Under the pieces are notes generated by a model. It was given only the letters and a program-made list of their open reading frames with translations. It did no database searches and was not told the origin of the DNA. From assembly GCF_014203365.1 (NCBI RefSeq), contig NZ_JACHIS010000001.1:5952001-6016000 (forward strand): DNA of 64,000 nucleotides. The letters are read 5' to 3'. The translations under genes and the position numbers were made by a program. The stretch comes from Actinoalloteichus hymeniacidonis (GTDB taxonomy: Bacteria; Actinomycetota; Actinomycetes; Mycobacteriales; Pseudonocardiaceae). Each line of letters begins with the position of its first letter. The first letter of the stretch is position 1. Below are positions 17,162 to 28,539 of this stretch, piece after piece.

Positions 17162-18721
17162 TCAGGCCTTCGGTTCCCCGCTGGTCGGCGGCACCGGGTC
17201 GATCACCACGGTCACGTCGGTCGACTCCGAGGACTGCGCCGGGATCACCGGTTCCCGCGCCGAGGTCAGGGCAGGCTCGACCGGAGCGACGACCCCGTCG
17301 TGGCGGACGGTCGGTGCGCCGCTCGACAGCGGCTCCAGGACCATCTTCGGGATGGGCAGGGTCTCATCGGCCGATCGATTCGATCCGACCACGATCCCGG
17401 GCAGCGTGACCTCGGTGGAGACCGGCCGTCGAGGCGGGCCCAGTGCTCGCAGCAGCACGGGTTGGCGGTCGAACAGCCAACCGGAACCGCGCGATGGCCG
17501 GTTCCGTCTACGGATGCCCGCAGTGCTGCGCGCGGCGTCCGCCAGGGCGCCTGGCGAGCGCAGGACGGCCGCTCTACTCCGGATCAACCGCGCGACCGCC
17601 TGGTCGAGTCGCTCGGCCGTCTCGGGGAACGTCCGGCCGCCTGCCAACTGATTCCGCACGAACGCCAGCTCGGTGACCGCGAGCTGGTAGGCCGCCACCG
17701 CCTTGCCTGCCGAGGCCCCGGACCGTTTGCGGACGGCGACCCGCCATTCCTTGCGGCTGGTGAGGCTGGCCAGCAGGCCGATCTCGCTGGCGGCGATCCA
17801 CCCCTCGGCCGCGAAGCCGGGCAGCTGGGTGACCACGACGTGTTGTTCACGCCGACGCTGCCAGCAGACCAGCAGCGCCGTGGAGAGGAAGATCGGCACC
17901 ATCACCAGGAAGTAGACGTTGATGAAGATCCGGCCGCCGCCGAGGGTCGCAGCCCCGTTCCAGAGCGCGTGCAGCAACACCGCCATCAGGTAACCGATCA
18001 GTGGCGCCGCGATCCGCATTCGTGGACGGCTGGTGCAGGCGGCGATACCGAGCCCGATGCCCAGCATCGCGCCGAACAACGAGTGGGTGAACGGCGACAG
18101 CACCCCGCGCAGCACGAACACCGCGACCACGCCGCCGCTCATGTCACCGAAGCCGCCCTGGACGAAGGCCAGCCCGAAGTAGGTGATGTTCTCGGTGAAG
18201 GCGAACCCGACACCGGTGATCCCGGCGTAGACGATCCCGTCCACGATCCCGTTGAACTCCTGCCTGCGGCGCAGCAGCACAGCGAGCACGAAGAGCCCCT
18301 TGGCGGCCTCCTCGAACAGCGGGGCGGAGATCAACGCGGCGACGAGGTCACCGCCGCCGGTGCCCAGGAGCACCTCCCCGACGACCTGCGCGGTGTCGTT
18401 GATCAGCAAGGCGGCGATCGTGGCGCCACAGGCGCCCCAGAGGAAGGCGGCGAACAGCAGCCTCGGTGGTTCCGGCTCCCAACGGTCAACCCACAGAAAG
18501 GTCGCGATCACCGGACCCAGCGGCAACAACGCGGCCGCGGCGCCGACCACCAGCGCGACCGCGCCCACCCGAGCATGGGTCAGGCCCAGCAGCGTCAACC
18601 CGCACAGACCCAGGATCACGACGCCGAGCACCGGCAGCAGGAAACGCTGCCAACGGCTCGCCTGCGAGCTCGTCAATCGCTGCGACGTCGACGAATGTTC
18701 GCTGGTCACGGTTGGTAACAC
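17162..18721 (-). CDS. PrsW-family intramembrane metalloprotease
   Basis: 519 aa. About nine hydrophobic segments are followed by a cytoplasmic tail of about 200 residues. The family signature is present: ISAPLFEEAAKGLF (EEAAK), GFAFTENITYFG (FTEN), SPFTHSLFGAM and VLLHALWNGA (His). PrsW proteases cleave membrane substrates such as anti-sigma factors. The start may be GTG 18721 or GTG 18709 (VTSEHSS); neither has a strong ribosome site. No sigma/anti-sigma pair is adjacent, so the substrate is unknown. Confidence 0.88.
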   Translation of the reverse strand: MLPTVTSEHSSTSQRLTSSQASRWQRFLLPVLGVVILGLCGLTLLGLTHARVGAVALVVGAAAALLPLGPVIATFLWVDRWEPEPPRLLFAAFLWGACGATIAALLINDTAQVVGEVLLGTGGGDLVAALISAPLFEEAAKGLFVLAVLLRRRQEFNGIVDGIVYAGITGVGFAFTENITYFGLAFVQGGFGDMSGGVVAVFVLRGVLSPFTHSLFGAMLGIGLGIAACTSRPRMRIAAPLIGYLMAVLLHALWNGAATLGGGRIFINVYFLVMVPIFLSTALLVCWQRRREQHVVVTQLPGFAAEGWIAASEIGLLASLTSRKEWRVAVRKRSGASAGKAVAAYQLAVTELAFVRNQLAGGRTFPETAERLDQAVARLIRSRAAVLRSPGALADAARSTAGIRRRNRPSRGSGWLFDRQPVLLRALGPPRRPVSTEVTLPGIVVGSNRSADETLPIPKMVLEPLSSGAPTVRHDGVVAPVEPALTSAREPVIPAQSSESTDVTVVIDPVPPTSGEPKA

Positions 18722-18880
18722 TAGGAGTTCGGGGACTCAGTCGAGCGGTTCGAGAACGGGGTGACCGCCGGTCGGGTGTAGTTCGCCGAATGCCACAACG
18801 CCCCCGTGGGTGACGCGGTGGGCGCTCCCGATCGAGTGAGCCCGTCGAGACCCGATGCGTCAGCCCGATGTCGCTGGCGG

Positions 18881-19519
18881 CTAGTCCCCCGCTTCGCTGG
18901 ACATCGTGGCGTCGTCCATGCCTCGAATGCCACCGGCGAGAACGAACGGGTTGTACCGCAGCCGCCGCAGTAGCACCGCCGCGATGGAGCCCAACAGCAT
19001 CACCGCAGCGACCACCAGCAACAGCCACCAGGAAGCGGCGTCGATCGTGAGTCCGACGACCGAGCGATAGCCGAAGTCGACCACCAGGAAACCCGCGCCG
19101 ATCACCGACAACACACAGATACCCGCCGCCAGACTCAGGCCCCAGCTCCGGCCATGCCAGACGGCGCGGGCCGCCGCCCACAACAGTGAGACGATCGAGA
19201 CCGGCAACAGGGCGAAGAGGCAGAAGAACACCACCGCAGGCGGCGTGGCCACCAGCTCGCCCTGCCACAGCCAGAACGCCACGACGAAGGTGGCCAGCAG
19301 CATCGCGGCGGCCAACACCGCGAGCAGCACGGCCGCAGCACGTAGCGACCGAGGCGGTGACCCGAACGGCAGGGCATTGCCCGCAGCCGCCGATCGCCGG
19401 GCCTGCACCGGAATCCGGCGCGCCGAAGAGCGCCGGTCGGCGGGGTCGACCACGACATCGGGCCCGGCTAGCTCCTCGTATTTCATCGGGAAAGTCGCAC
19501 GCGAGCCACGGTCTGACAT
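18881..19519 (-). CDS. Four-helix membrane protein of unknown function
   Basis: 212 aa. ATG 19519 (MSDRGSRATF) has GGGGAGG upstream, supporting the call. A basic N-terminus of about 65 residues (PADRRSSARRIPVQARRSA) precedes four hydrophobic helices (LLAVLAAAMLLATFVVAFW, VVFFCLFALLPVSIVSLLW, LAAGICVLSVIGAGFLVV, WWLLLVVAAVMLLGSIAAVLL). The C-terminus ends MDDATMSSEAGD. I do not recognise a family. It precedes the PrsW-like gene by about 160 nt in the same direction and could be co-expressed with it. Confidence 0.7.
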   Translation of the reverse strand: MSDRGSRATFPMKYEELAGPDVVVDPADRRSSARRIPVQARRSAAAGNALPFGSPPRSLRAAAVLLAVLAAAMLLATFVVAFWLWQGELVATPPAVVFFCLFALLPVSIVSLLWAAARAVWHGRSWGLSLAAGICVLSVIGAGFLVVDFGYRSVVGLTIDAASWWLLLVVAAVMLLGSIAAVLLRRLRYNPFVLAGGIRGMDDATMSSEAGD

Positions 19520-19863
19520 CGGGCCTCCCCTGACGCCGCGGGCCCCTCCCCGGCACCGGTACCGGCCCCCGCACGGGGGCAGACCCCGCCCTCTCATTAT
19601 CGATCGTGTTGACCATCCAGGCCGGCGATCAGCACCGTTTGTCGAGGTGAACAGCCCATTCGGCTCGGATGACCACCGACCGTATTCACTCGGGAGGGTT
19701 CGGGGTCACCGACATGGCCGCCGGACGGTCGACCCGACCGCCCATCGCCGCCGTCAGACAGTCAGCGGGGACGCACCAGCACGCGACATGACTCAGCGCC
19801 CCGCGTTCATCGCCGGAGCGCGGGCAGCGAAGACGATGCCAAGGCGGCCCCGCCTCGGGGTGA
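19520..19863. other. 344-nt intergenic stretch
   Basis: No credible gene, RNA or hairpin was found between the four-helix membrane protein and the DUF6779-like gene. The long plus-strand frame crossing it is antisense to both neighbours and has no ribosome site. Confidence 0.4.
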
Positions 19864-21249
19864 TCAGTCGCGCCTGCGGCGATGCCTGCGGGGCTGCTCG
19901 TCGCTGTAGGCCGCCAGCAGCTCGCTCACCGAACGGCCGGAAGCGTGCGCACCCGCGTCATCGCCGTCCTCCGGCGCCGCCCGACGACCACGGGCCGCCC
20001 GACGACCGGTCGGCTCGGGTTCCACCGCCACCGGCTGCTCGATCTCGGGCTGCCAACCATCGATGCCGTCGAAGGCGGTCTCCTCCGTCGCCCGCGATAC
20101 CGGCGCGGGCACGGGGGCAGGCGGCGGCGCAGCGGGTGCGGGCCGCTTCGGACGGTTGATCTGCCGGGTGGGTTCCTCCCGGGTCGGCCGCTTCGGCGCA
20201 GGTGGCGGCGCCTGGCGCGTGGGCTGCTCGGGAGGCTGCGGCGGGTTCCGGCGGGCGGGCGGCCGGTTCGGCCCCCGGGCCGGCGGCTGCTTCTGCGGTG
20301 GTGGCGGTGCCTGCGCCGGTTTGCGCGGCCGAGCGGGCGGCTGATCCCGCTGATCCATCGGCTGGGGCGACTCGACCTCGCCGACGACCTCCATCCGCAT
20401 CGACCGCGAGCTCTGGTCCTCTTGGCGGTCGTGCCCGGCGGCGGGCCTGGCCTGCGGCGGGACCTGTGCCGGTGGACGTTGTCCCGGACGCCGGGTCGCG
20501 GTCCGCCCGGAGTCTTCCCGGCGTGGCGCGCCCGCCCGCCACTGTTCGACCGGATGCGGTCGGTCGCCTCGGCCGGGCCGATTGCGTCCCGGGGAACCGA
20601 TGCCGCGTCCATCCCCGGACCGCAGCTCCATCTCCTGAACCGCGTTCTCTACCTCCACCAACGCGTCGATGATCTGCGTCTCCTCGGCGGAGACCACCGA
20701 GGAGGAGCTCGACGAGGTGATGCTGCGGATCTCGTCATCGTGCGCGGCGATCACCCGTGACTGGTCGGACAGCGAGCGCAACCGGGTCGACTCCGCGCGC
20801 AGGGCGACGCGCTCGACCAGCACGTCACCACCGAGCAGCGCCTCGAGGTTCTCCCGCAGATTCCGAAGTTCACCGCGCAGCGCATCCAGTTCCCGGCGCG
20901 ACTCGTCGCGGACCTCTTCCTCGACCTGACGTCGGGTCTCGGCCTCGACCTCCAGTTCGTACTCGCGACGCGCCGCGATCTCGCGTTCCAATTCGAGTTC
21001 GTAGATCTGCTGCAACCGGTCGGCTTCACCGGTGCGGGCATTGGCGTCCTTGCGATATCTGGCGGCGGCGAAAGCGCCCAACAGCGCCGTCCACAACGCC
21101 GCAAGCAGGCCGAGCCGCAGCAGACGCGCATCGTCACCGAGTACGAGGACCACCGTGGCGATGAGTGCGAGACCCGCACCCAACGCCCAAAGGATGGTTC
21201 CTCGGCCAATGCGATGACGCTCGCCGTCCGTATCTGACAAGCCGACCAT
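19864..21249 (-). CDS. DUF6779-like membrane protein with coiled coil and Pro-rich tail
   Basis: 461 aa, positional counterpart of Rv3604c. Two N-terminal helices (ILWALGAGLALIATVVLVLG, LGLLAALWTALLGAFAAARY) are followed by a charged coiled coil (about 80-150: LELEREIAARREYELEVEAETRRQ) and a long Pro/Arg/Gln-rich disordered region (about 225-400). It ends with a conserved-looking SVSELLAAY and a basic RRHRRRRD. The topology resembles membrane-anchored scaffold proteins of the actinobacterial cell envelope. Function is unknown. Confidence 0.8.
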   Translation of the reverse strand: MVGLSDTDGERHRIGRGTILWALGAGLALIATVVLVLGDDARLLRLGLLAALWTALLGAFAAARYRKDANARTGEADRLQQIYELELEREIAARREYELEVEAETRRQVEEEVRDESRRELDALRGELRNLRENLEALLGGDVLVERVALRAESTRLRSLSDQSRVIAAHDDEIRSITSSSSSSVVSAEETQIIDALVEVENAVQEMELRSGDGRGIGSPGRNRPGRGDRPHPVEQWRAGAPRREDSGRTATRRPGQRPPAQVPPQARPAAGHDRQEDQSSRSMRMEVVGEVESPQPMDQRDQPPARPRKPAQAPPPPQKQPPARGPNRPPARRNPPQPPEQPTRQAPPPAPKRPTREEPTRQINRPKRPAPAAPPPAPVPAPVSRATEETAFDGIDGWQPEIEQPVAVEPEPTGRRAARGRRAAPEDGDDAGAHASGRSVSELLAAYSDEQPRRHRRRRD

Positions 21250-21335
21250 GGCCCATACGGTACCTGCCGGTTATCTTCGCGAGACCTCCTCGCAGGCACT
21301 ACGAAGATCAACCCGCCCTACCAGCGCGGAGCCGA

Positions 21336-21803
21336 TCAGGCGTGCCGATCGGGATGCTTCTCGTCGTCGTCCTCGGGCGTCCGACAGCAGTGCTCCAGCC
21401 ACAATCCGGCCGCGATCGCCGCCGCAGCCGACACCGCACCCACCACGGCGGCGGCCATATCCGCACCTGCGGCGGAGATATCGCCGATCAACGGAATGAG
21501 ATAGCCCACCACACCCAGCCAGGCGCCGAGGACGATGGCACTCGTCAAGGACGTGGCCTTGGCCAACGCGACCGCTCTGGCAGCCACCAACGGCTCCACC
21601 GGCGGCGCACCGGGACGACGCCCGATCCTCGACCGCAGTGAGAAGGCCAGTACGACCTCGACGACCGCGAGGACGAACAGCGGGCTACCCGCCAGCAACG
21701 GCAACGGCGGCCACGTCCCATAGCCCGCCTGCACCACCAGGTTGAACAACAGCCCGGCGATGATCACCGCCGTACCGAGATCGCGTGCGCGGGTGAACTT
21801 CAT
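21336..21803 (-). CDS. DUF3180 membrane protein
   Basis: 155 aa, counterpart of Rv3605c. Start ATG 21803 (MKFTRARDLGTAVIIAG), with GGGGGAG upstream. Four hydrophobic segments are seen, including TAVIIAGLLFNLVVQAGYG and FVLAVVEVVLAFSL. Its start overlaps the folK stop (21800-21803), so it is the downstream member of the folate operon. No catalytic motif is seen and its role is unknown. Confidence 0.88.
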   Translation of the reverse strand: MKFTRARDLGTAVIIAGLLFNLVVQAGYGTWPPLPLLAGSPLFVLAVVEVVLAFSLRSRIGRRPGAPPVEPLVAARAVALAKATSLTSAIVLGAWLGVVGYLIPLIGDISAAGADMAAAVVGAVSAAAAIAAGLWLEHCCRTPEDDDEKHPDRHA

Positions 21804-22309
21804 CGGCTCCCCCTCGTCGTGGGGTGCTCGTCGAGCAGTCCCGTGTCGAGTCGGCGCAGATCCGTGCTGTCGAGTCCAGCGAGCAGGTCGCGAATCGGGC
21901 CGCGCCCCGGCAACACCGCATCCGGGTCGATGTCGTGCCACGGCACCAGGACACTGGCTCGGTCGCCCGCACCGGGATGCGGAAGCAGCAACTCGGGATC
22001 ATCCGAGCGAACCTCGTCCACCGTCACCACATCGACGTCGAGGGTGCGTGGCCCCCAACGGATCTCCCGGACCCGCTGGGCCTGCGTCTCCAAGGCCTGC
22101 GAGCGGCGAAGCCAGTCCCAGGCCCCGATGTCGTCCTCGACGATCACCACCGCATTGAGGAAATCCGGCTGATCCAACACACCCCACGGCGCGGTCTCAT
22201 AGACCGGCGACACCGCGCGCACCGCCTCGCCCAGCCCCGTCACGGCCAAGCGCAGCATGGCCAGGCGGTCACCGAGATTCGAACCGAGCGAGAGCACCGC
22301 GCGGCTCAT
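21800..22309 (-). CDS. folK: 2-amino-4-hydroxy-6-hydroxymethyldihydropteridine pyrophosphokinase
   Basis: Transfers pyrophosphate to the pterin in folate synthesis. The 169-aa protein begins [15 protein letters not shown], followed by VSPVYETAPWGVLDQPDFLNAVV, the magnesium and ATP site RWGPRTLDVDVVTVDE and LLLPHPGAGDRASVLVPW. This is the full HPPK pattern. Start ATG 22309 shares a base with the folB stop (TGATG). It sits in folE-folP-folB-folK. Confidence 0.96.
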   Translation of the reverse strand: MSRAVLSLGSNLGDRLAMLRLAVTGLGEAVRAVSPVYETAPWGVLDQPDFLNAVVIVEDDIGAWDWLRRSQALETQAQRVREIRWGPRTLDVDVVTVDEVRSDDPELLLPHPGAGDRASVLVPWHDIDPDAVLPGRGPIRDLLAGLDSTDLRRLDTGLLDEHPTTRGSR

Positions 22310-22688
22310 CAGTCGGCCCGTCCCCGACCCGCCCGCCGCGACCGGCGCACGGTCACCGCGACGTCGGCGAACTCCAACGGAATGGGTGCCTGCGGCTTGT
22401 GCACCGTCACCTCGACGGCGTGTACCCGAGGATCGGACAACACCGAATCGGCGGCCTCGGCGGCGACGGTCTCGATGAGGTTCCTCGGTTCGCCCCCGAC
22501 GATCTCGGCCATCCGAGTGGCCAGCACCCCGTAGTCGAGGGTGTCCTGCACGTCGTCGCTGCGCGCCGCGCGATCGGTGTCGATCCACACCGTGACATCC
22601 ACGATGAAGTCCTGGCCGTCCCGGCGCTCATGCTCGAAGACACCGTGCCTGCCGCGAACCTTCAAACCGGTCAACACGATTCGATCGG

Positions 22689-22692
<4 letters not shown>
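22309..22692 (-). CDS. folB: Dihydroneopterin aldolase
   Basis: 127 aa. Begins [23 protein letters not shown] (catalytic-site Glu), with [28 protein letters not shown] and the C-terminal [11 protein letters not shown] containing the conserved Lys. It cleaves dihydroneopterin to hydroxymethyldihydropterin. ATG 22692 overlaps the folP stop (22689-22692). The C-terminus is Arg-rich. Confidence 0.95.
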
Positions 22693-23531
<839 letters not shown>

Positions 23532-23533
23532 GA

Positions 23534-24163
23534 CTAGTGCCCCCGGATCAGGTCGAGAGCCTCGGCGCGGGACGACGGGGAGGAGCGGAACAGGCCACGC
23601 ACGGCCGACGTCGTGGTCCGTGCACCGGGCTTACGCACGCCACGCATCGACATGCACAGATGCTCTGCCTCGATCACCACGATCACCCCACGCGGGTCGA
23701 GCTTGCGCACCAGCGCATCGGCCACCTGCGAGGTCAACCGCTCCTGCACCTGCGGGCGTCGGGCATACAGATCGACCACGCGCGCCAGCTTCGACAGCCC
23801 GGTCACCCGGCCCTGCTGGTTCGGGATGTACCCGACGTGCGCGGACCCGTGGAACGGCAGCAGGTGGTGTTCGCAGTAGCTGTAGATCGGGATGTCGGTG
23901 ACGAGCACCATCTCGTCGTGACCCTCGTCGAAGGTCTTGTCCAGGACCTCGTCCGGATCGGTGAACAGTCCGGCGAACATCTCCTGGTATGCCCGACCCA
24001 CCCGGGCGGGAGTGTCCCGAAGGCCCTCCCGATCCGGGTCCTCTCCGCAGGCCAACAGCAGCTCGCGTACCGCTGCCTCGGCGCGGGGCTGGTCGAACGC
24101 GGGCCGAGACGAGGGTCTCGCCCCCGCCTCGGCCTGGCCGTTCTCATTGATCAGGTCGGTCAT
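23534..24163 (-). CDS. folE: GTP cyclohydrolase I
   Basis: First enzyme of folate synthesis, 209 aa. The zinc ligands are visible in [11 protein letters not shown] and in [36 protein letters not shown] and [16 protein letters not shown] are the expected family segments. It starts 24 nt after the ftsH stop on the same strand, so ftsH may drive the folate operon. Confidence 0.97.
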   Translation of the reverse strand: MTDLINENGQAEAGARPSSRPAFDQPRAEAAVRELLLACGEDPDREGLRDTPARVGRAYQEMFAGLFTDPDEVLDKTFDEGHDEMVLVTDIPIYSYCEHHLLPFHGSAHVGYIPNQQGRVTGLSKLARVVDLYARRPQVQERLTSQVADALVRKLDPRGVIVVIEAEHLCMSMRGVRKPGARTTTSAVRGLFRSSPSSRAEALDLIRGH

Positions 24164-24187
24164 CGCGTTCCTCCGCTGACGGCGGGG

Positions 24188-26608
24188 TCAGCGACCACCA
24201 CCGTCTGACTGGTCCTCGTCGTCGACCGGACGGTCCGGCCTCAAATCATCCCGGTTGATCCGTTCCGTCCCATCGTGTGTCGGGTTCACACCCGAGACAG
24301 CGCCTGCCTCGTCACGACGTTCCCACGACGGGCCGGACTGACGCTCCCACGACGGGGTCCACGAACTCGGCGGTCCGGTGGGCGACGTCGCAGGGGTCCA
24401 TCCGGGCGGCGCACCGTAGTTCGGCGGGCCAGAACCCACGCCATTGTGATTCACGCCCTGCGGGCCGACACCCTGCGGAACGGGCCTGCGAACAGTCGGG
24501 TCGGTGTCCGTCGAAGGATAGGTACGCGGCTCCGGGTCGTGCGGGGGCACACCCTCGCCCGGCCCGTGGCCCGTGCCGGGCAATCCGTCGGGCTCATGCG
24601 ATCCGGGCGGTCCGTCGGGCAGATCGCCACCGCCGTGCGCCTCACCGACCGGGGTCGGCTCGGACTCGACGATCGGCGGCCACGGCTCGCCGCGCTCCTT
24701 GGCCAGCTCACCGGGGCTCTTGATCGGCGGCTTGTCCGACGGGGTGCGACCACCGAAGTCGTTGAACGCGGTGATCCGGGGCCGCTTCTCCACGCCTGCG
24801 AAGATCCGCTCGAGGTCGCGCCGCTGGAGCGTCTCCTTCTCGAGCAGCTCCCGCACCAGGTCGTCGAGGATGTCCCGGTAGGTCCGCAGGATCTCCCACG
24901 CCTCGGTGTGCGCCGCCTCGATGAGCGCGCGCACCTCCTTGTCGATCTCGTGGGCCGCTTCCAACGAGTAGTTGGGCTGGCTGCCCATCGAACGACCGAG
25001 GAAGGGGTCGCCCTCGTCCTTGCCGTACTTCACCGCGCCGAGTCGCGCGCTCATGCCGTACTCGGTGACCATCGCCCTGGCGATCTTCGTCGCCTGGTCG
25101 ATGTCGGAGGACGCGCCCGTGGTGGGCTCGTGGAAGACCAACTCCTCGGCCGAACGACCGCCGAGTGCGAACACCAACCGGCCGATCATCTCCGAGCGGG
25201 TCATCAGCTCCTTGTCGTCCTCCGGGACGACCAGGGCGTGACCACCGGTGCGGCCTCGCGGCAGAATCGTGAGCTTGTAGACCGGCTCCAGGTCGGGCAT
25301 CGCCCACGCCGCGAGCGCGTGACCGCCCTCGTGGTAGGCGACGAGCTTCTTCTCCTTCTCGGAGACGACGCGGCTCCGGCGGGCGGGCCCACCGATGACC
25401 CGGTCGACGGACTCCTCCAGCGAGGCACCAGTGATGAGCTGCTCGTTCTGGCGTGCGGTGAGCAGCGCGGCCTCGTTGATCACGTTGGCCAGGTCGGCGC
25501 CGGACATACCCACGGTGCGCTTGGCCAGCGAGACCAGGTCGACATCGGGAGCGAACGGCTTGCCCTTCGCGTGCACCTGCAGGATCGCCTTACGGCCCGA
25601 CATGTCGGGTGCCGCTACGGGGATCTGGCGGTCGAATCGGCCGGGACGCAGCAACGCGGGGTCGAGGATGTCCGGCCGGTTGGTGGCGGCGATCAGGATG
25701 ATGCCGCCACGCGAGTCGAAGCCGTCCATCTCGACGAGCAGCTGGTTGAGGGTCTGTTCCCGCTCATCGTGTCCGCCGCCGAGTCCGGCGCCACGCTGAC
25801 GGCCGACCGCGTCGATCTCATCCACGAAGATGATGCAGGGCGCGTTCTGCTTGGCCTGTTCGAACAGGTCGCGAACCCGGGAGGCACCGACACCGACGAA
25901 CATCTCGACGAAGTCGGAACCGGAGATCGAGTAGAAGGGCACGCCCGCCTCGCCCGCGACCGCACGCGCCAGCAGCGTCTTACCGGTGCCGGGCGGGCCG
26001 TAGAGCAGGACGCCCTTCGGGATCTTCGCGCCGAGTGCCTGGTAGCGGCCCGGTGCCTGCAGGAAGTCCTTGATCTCGTACAGCTCGTCGACCGCTTCCT
26101 GAGCGCCCGCCACGTCGGAGAAACTGGTCTGCGGCATGTCCTTGTTGAGCTGTTTGGCCTTGGACTTGCCGAAATTCATGACGCGGTTTCCACCGCCCTG
26201 AGCATTGTTCATCATCCACATGAGCAGCAGCAGGAGCAGGCCCAGCGGGATGAGGTAGATCAGAACCTGGAAAAGCAGGGAGTCCTGGGTGACGGTGGTG
26301 TCCCAGTCACCGGGAATATCGGCGTCGATGAGCGCCTGAGTGAATTCATCGGTGGCCTGCGAGGGGAACTGGGTGATGAGCTGGTTGTTCCCGTTCACCG
26401 GGTTCTCCAGCGTCAACCGGAGCTGCTGCTCACGGTCCTCCAGCACGGCCTCGCGGACATTGCCGTTCGTGATCTGTTCCAGAGCCGTGGATGTCGGCAC
26501 CTGCTCGTACCCACGGGTGTCATCGAACAGGGCGCTGAACCCCAGCCACAGCAGTAGCACTGCCATGATCCAGAGCAGCGGGTTACGGAGCAGGCGCTTA
26601 CGGTCCAT
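24188..26608 (-). CDS. ftsH: ATP-dependent zinc metalloprotease FtsH
   Basis: Membrane AAA+ protease of 806 aa. Two transmembrane helices (about 9-25 and 112-133), Walker A GPPGTGKT (about 204), Walker [11 protein letters not shown], the SRH region and the zinc motif HEGGH (about 426) are present. HEGGH replaces the more usual HEAGH but keeps both His and the Glu. After the protease domain a tail of about 150 residues rich in Pro, Gly and Ser ends with [11 protein letters not shown]. The start is ATG 26608 ([10 protein letters not shown]). It lies between hpt and folE. Confidence 0.96.
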   Translation of the reverse strand: MDRKRLLRNPLLWIMAVLLLWLGFSALFDDTRGYEQVPTSTALEQITNGNVREAVLEDREQQLRLTLENPVNGNNQLITQFPSQATDEFTQALIDADIPGDWDTTVTQDSLLFQVLIYLIPLGLLLLLLMWMMNNAQGGGNRVMNFGKSKAKQLNKDMPQTSFSDVAGAQEAVDELYEIKDFLQAPGRYQALGAKIPKGVLLYGPPGTGKTLLARAVAGEAGVPFYSISGSDFVEMFVGVGASRVRDLFEQAKQNAPCIIFVDEIDAVGRQRGAGLGGGHDEREQTLNQLLVEMDGFDSRGGIILIAATNRPDILDPALLRPGRFDRQIPVAAPDMSGRKAILQVHAKGKPFAPDVDLVSLAKRTVGMSGADLANVINEAALLTARQNEQLITGASLEESVDRVIGGPARRSRVVSEKEKKLVAYHEGGHALAAWAMPDLEPVYKLTILPRGRTGGHALVVPEDDKELMTRSEMIGRLVFALGGRSAEELVFHEPTTGASSDIDQATKIARAMVTEYGMSARLGAVKYGKDEGDPFLGRSMGSQPNYSLEAAHEIDKEVRALIEAAHTEAWEILRTYRDILDDLVRELLEKETLQRRDLERIFAGVEKRPRITAFNDFGGRTPSDKPPIKSPGELAKERGEPWPPIVESEPTPVGEAHGGGDLPDGPPGSHEPDGLPGTGHGPGEGVPPHDPEPRTYPSTDTDPTVRRPVPQGVGPQGVNHNGVGSGPPNYGAPPGWTPATSPTGPPSSWTPSWERQSGPSWERRDEAGAVSGVNPTHDGTERINRDDLRPDRPVDDEDQSDGGGR

Positions 26609-26902
26609 TCGGCTACGGCCGCCTTTCGGCCTCGACCCTCCAGAGACGCACGGTGCGGGCAATCCGTCGACGAGACGGGAACCCAGTTCCGACCAGCGTA
26701 CCGCTCAACGCGCTGCGTACTGCGCCGAGCGGTGGGGCGGCCGTACCGGCCGATACCCCGCACGCTGCTCACTCACGGTGACTCAACTGCCCGGCGGCCG
26801 AAGAAGTTCCCGACATCCGCCGGATGAGCGGTTGAGGTCACATCCGGCGGATGGGAGATCGAGATCGAATCGGCCGGGACGATCGTCCCGATGCCGGCTG
26901 AA

Positions 26903-27451
26903 TCAGCTCGAGTAGACCCGGGGTTCGAGGGTGCCGACGTAGGGCAGATCCCGGTACCGCTCGGCGTAGTCCAAGCCGTAACCGACGACGAACTCGTTGG
27001 GGATGTCGTAACCGACGAAGCGCACGGGGACGTCCACCTGAACGGCGTCGGGCTTGCGCAGCAGCGTGCACACCTCCAACGACTTCGGGTTACGCGAGGC
27101 GAGGTTCTTCAGCAGCCACGACAGGGTGAGCCCGGAGTCGATGACGTCCTCGACGATCAGCACGTCGCGGCCCGCGATGTCCCGGTCGAGGTCCTTGAGA
27201 ATGCGTACCACCCCGGACGACGAGGTTCCCGACCCATAGGAACTCACCGCCATGAACTCGAGCTGGGTGGGGATCGGCAGCTCACGGGCCAGGTCGGTCA
27301 TGAACATCACCGCACCCTTGAGAACGCCCACCAAGAGGAGATCGGATTCCGCTTCTTGGTAAGCGGCCGCGACCTCGGCAGCCAATTCGGTGACCTTGTC
27401 CCTGATCTGCTGCTCGCTGATCAGCACGGAAGCGATGTCGCCGTCGTACAC
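26903..27451 (-). CDS. hpt: Hypoxanthine(-guanine) phosphoribosyltransferase
   Basis: Purine salvage enzyme of 182 aa. GTG 27451 ([16 protein letters not shown]) is preceded by GAGGGGAAG. The PRPP loop [14 protein letters not shown] is intact, with [14 protein letters not shown] and the C-terminal [20 protein letters not shown] that contacts the purine. The longer frame to 27610 overlaps tilS and is rejected. The tilS stop is about 70 nt upstream; tilS-hpt-ftsH is the usual actinobacterial order. Confidence 0.96.
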   Translation of the reverse strand: MYDGDIASVLISEQQIRDKVTELAAEVAAAYQEAESDLLLVGVLKGAVMFMTDLARELPIPTQLEFMAVSSYGSGTSSSGVVRILKDLDRDIAGRDVLIVEDVIDSGLTLSWLLKNLASRNPKSLEVCTLLRKPDAVQVDVPVRFVGYDIPNEFVVGYGLDYAERYRDLPYVGTLEPRVYSS

Positions 27452-27522
27452 GGCTCGGCTTCCCCTCTCTATTCGGCTGGTGCGTTCCGGCCGGTGACCC
27501 AGTCGATCGCCCTGCGTCGAAG

Positions 27523-28539
27523 TCAGTCCGGCGCCTGGAGCGCAAGCCTGCCATGCGCCCGCGCGGCCACCAACCCACCCGGCAGCCACACACCGCCCTG
27601 TCCGCGCCATCGGGAGGCCAACTCGTCGACGGCCTGGAGATGCCGGGAGGACAGGTCTCGGACACCCATCGCCCGTAGCCAGGAACGGAGCACCCTGGAC
27701 CGAATGGCGGCGGGCAGATCGGCCAGATACCCGGCCCGCAACTCGTCGGGGTGAGACTCGTCACGCGCGGCCGCCAACGCTCGATCCGACCACTCGTCGA
27801 GCGCGGACAGATCGGCCCGCAACTGCTCGGCAGTCCTGGCCAGCGCCGAGGCCACCCCGCCCTGCAACACGTCCTCCAACAGCGGCAACACCTCGTGTCG
27901 GAGCCGAGCCCTGGTGAATCGGCGCGCGCTGTTGTGCGGATCCCGCCACGGCGTCACCCCGAGGGCGACACAGGCCGCCTCCGTGGTGGCTCGGGTGCAC
28001 TCCAGCAGTGGCCGAGCCCAGGGCGGATCCAGTGGACGCATGCCTGCGATCGAACGCGGGCCCGATCCCCGGCCAAGGCCGAGCAACACGGTCTCGGCCT
28101 GGTCGTCGCGGGTATGACCGAGCAGGACGAGTTGCTCGGGGTGCTCCCGTGCTGTGGACAGCGCGTCGTATCGGGCCCGCCGCGCCGCCGCCTCCAAGCC
28201 ACCGTCGCCCGCGACCGTGACGCCGAGCACCCGGACCCGCGCGCACCCGAGGGCATCGAGTTGATCGGCGGCGGTAGCGGCGACGGCGGCCGAGTCCGGT
28301 TGCAGACCGTGATCGACTACCAGTCCGTGCACAGCTAGGCCGGGCCTGCGGGCGGCTTGGACGAGGCCGCCCGCCAGCGCGAGCGAGTCAGCGCCGCCCG
28401 AACAGGCCACCGCGATGCTGCCGACCCGATCGAGAGTCTCGGCCGCCGGTCCGGTCAGCAGCCTGCGCACCGCAGCGCGCACCTCGTCGAGGGCGACACC
28501 GGGTTCGATAGCGGGTTCGGCGGGCGGCAACGCGGTCAT
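27523..28539 (-). CDS. tilS: tRNA(Ile)-lysidine synthase
   Basis: 338 aa. The N-type ATP pyrophosphatase loop is SGGADSLAL, followed by [32 protein letters not shown] and RPLLE. These are the TilS signature for lysidine formation at C34 of tRNA-Ile(CAU). The C-terminal domain is short, as in other actinobacteria. Confidence 0.95.
   Translation of the reverse strand: MTALPPAEPAIEPGVALDEVRAAVRRLLTGPAAETLDRVGSIAVACSGGADSLALAGGLVQAARRPGLAVHGLVVDHGLQPDSAAVAATAADQLDALGCARVRVLGVTVAGDGGLEAAARRARYDALSTAREHPEQLVLLGHTRDDQAETVLLGLGRGSGPRSIAGMRPLDPPWARPLLECTRATTEAACVALGVTPWRDPHNSARRFTRARLRHEVLPLLEDVLQGGVASALARTAEQLRADLSALDEWSDRALAAARDESHPDELRAGYLADLPAAIRSRVLRSWLRAMGVRDLSSRHLQAVDELASRWRGQGGVWLPGGLVAARAHGRLALQAPD

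Noticed and set aside
16475-18718. 747-codon plus-strand frame opposite the PrsW-like and DUF2520 genes
   Set aside because: Spans the intergenic gap and two real genes on the other strand; composition is that of a shadow frame.
24275-26557. 760-codon plus-strand frame opposite ftsH
   Set aside because: Antisense shadow of ftsH caused by GC-rich third positions; no recognisable motif.
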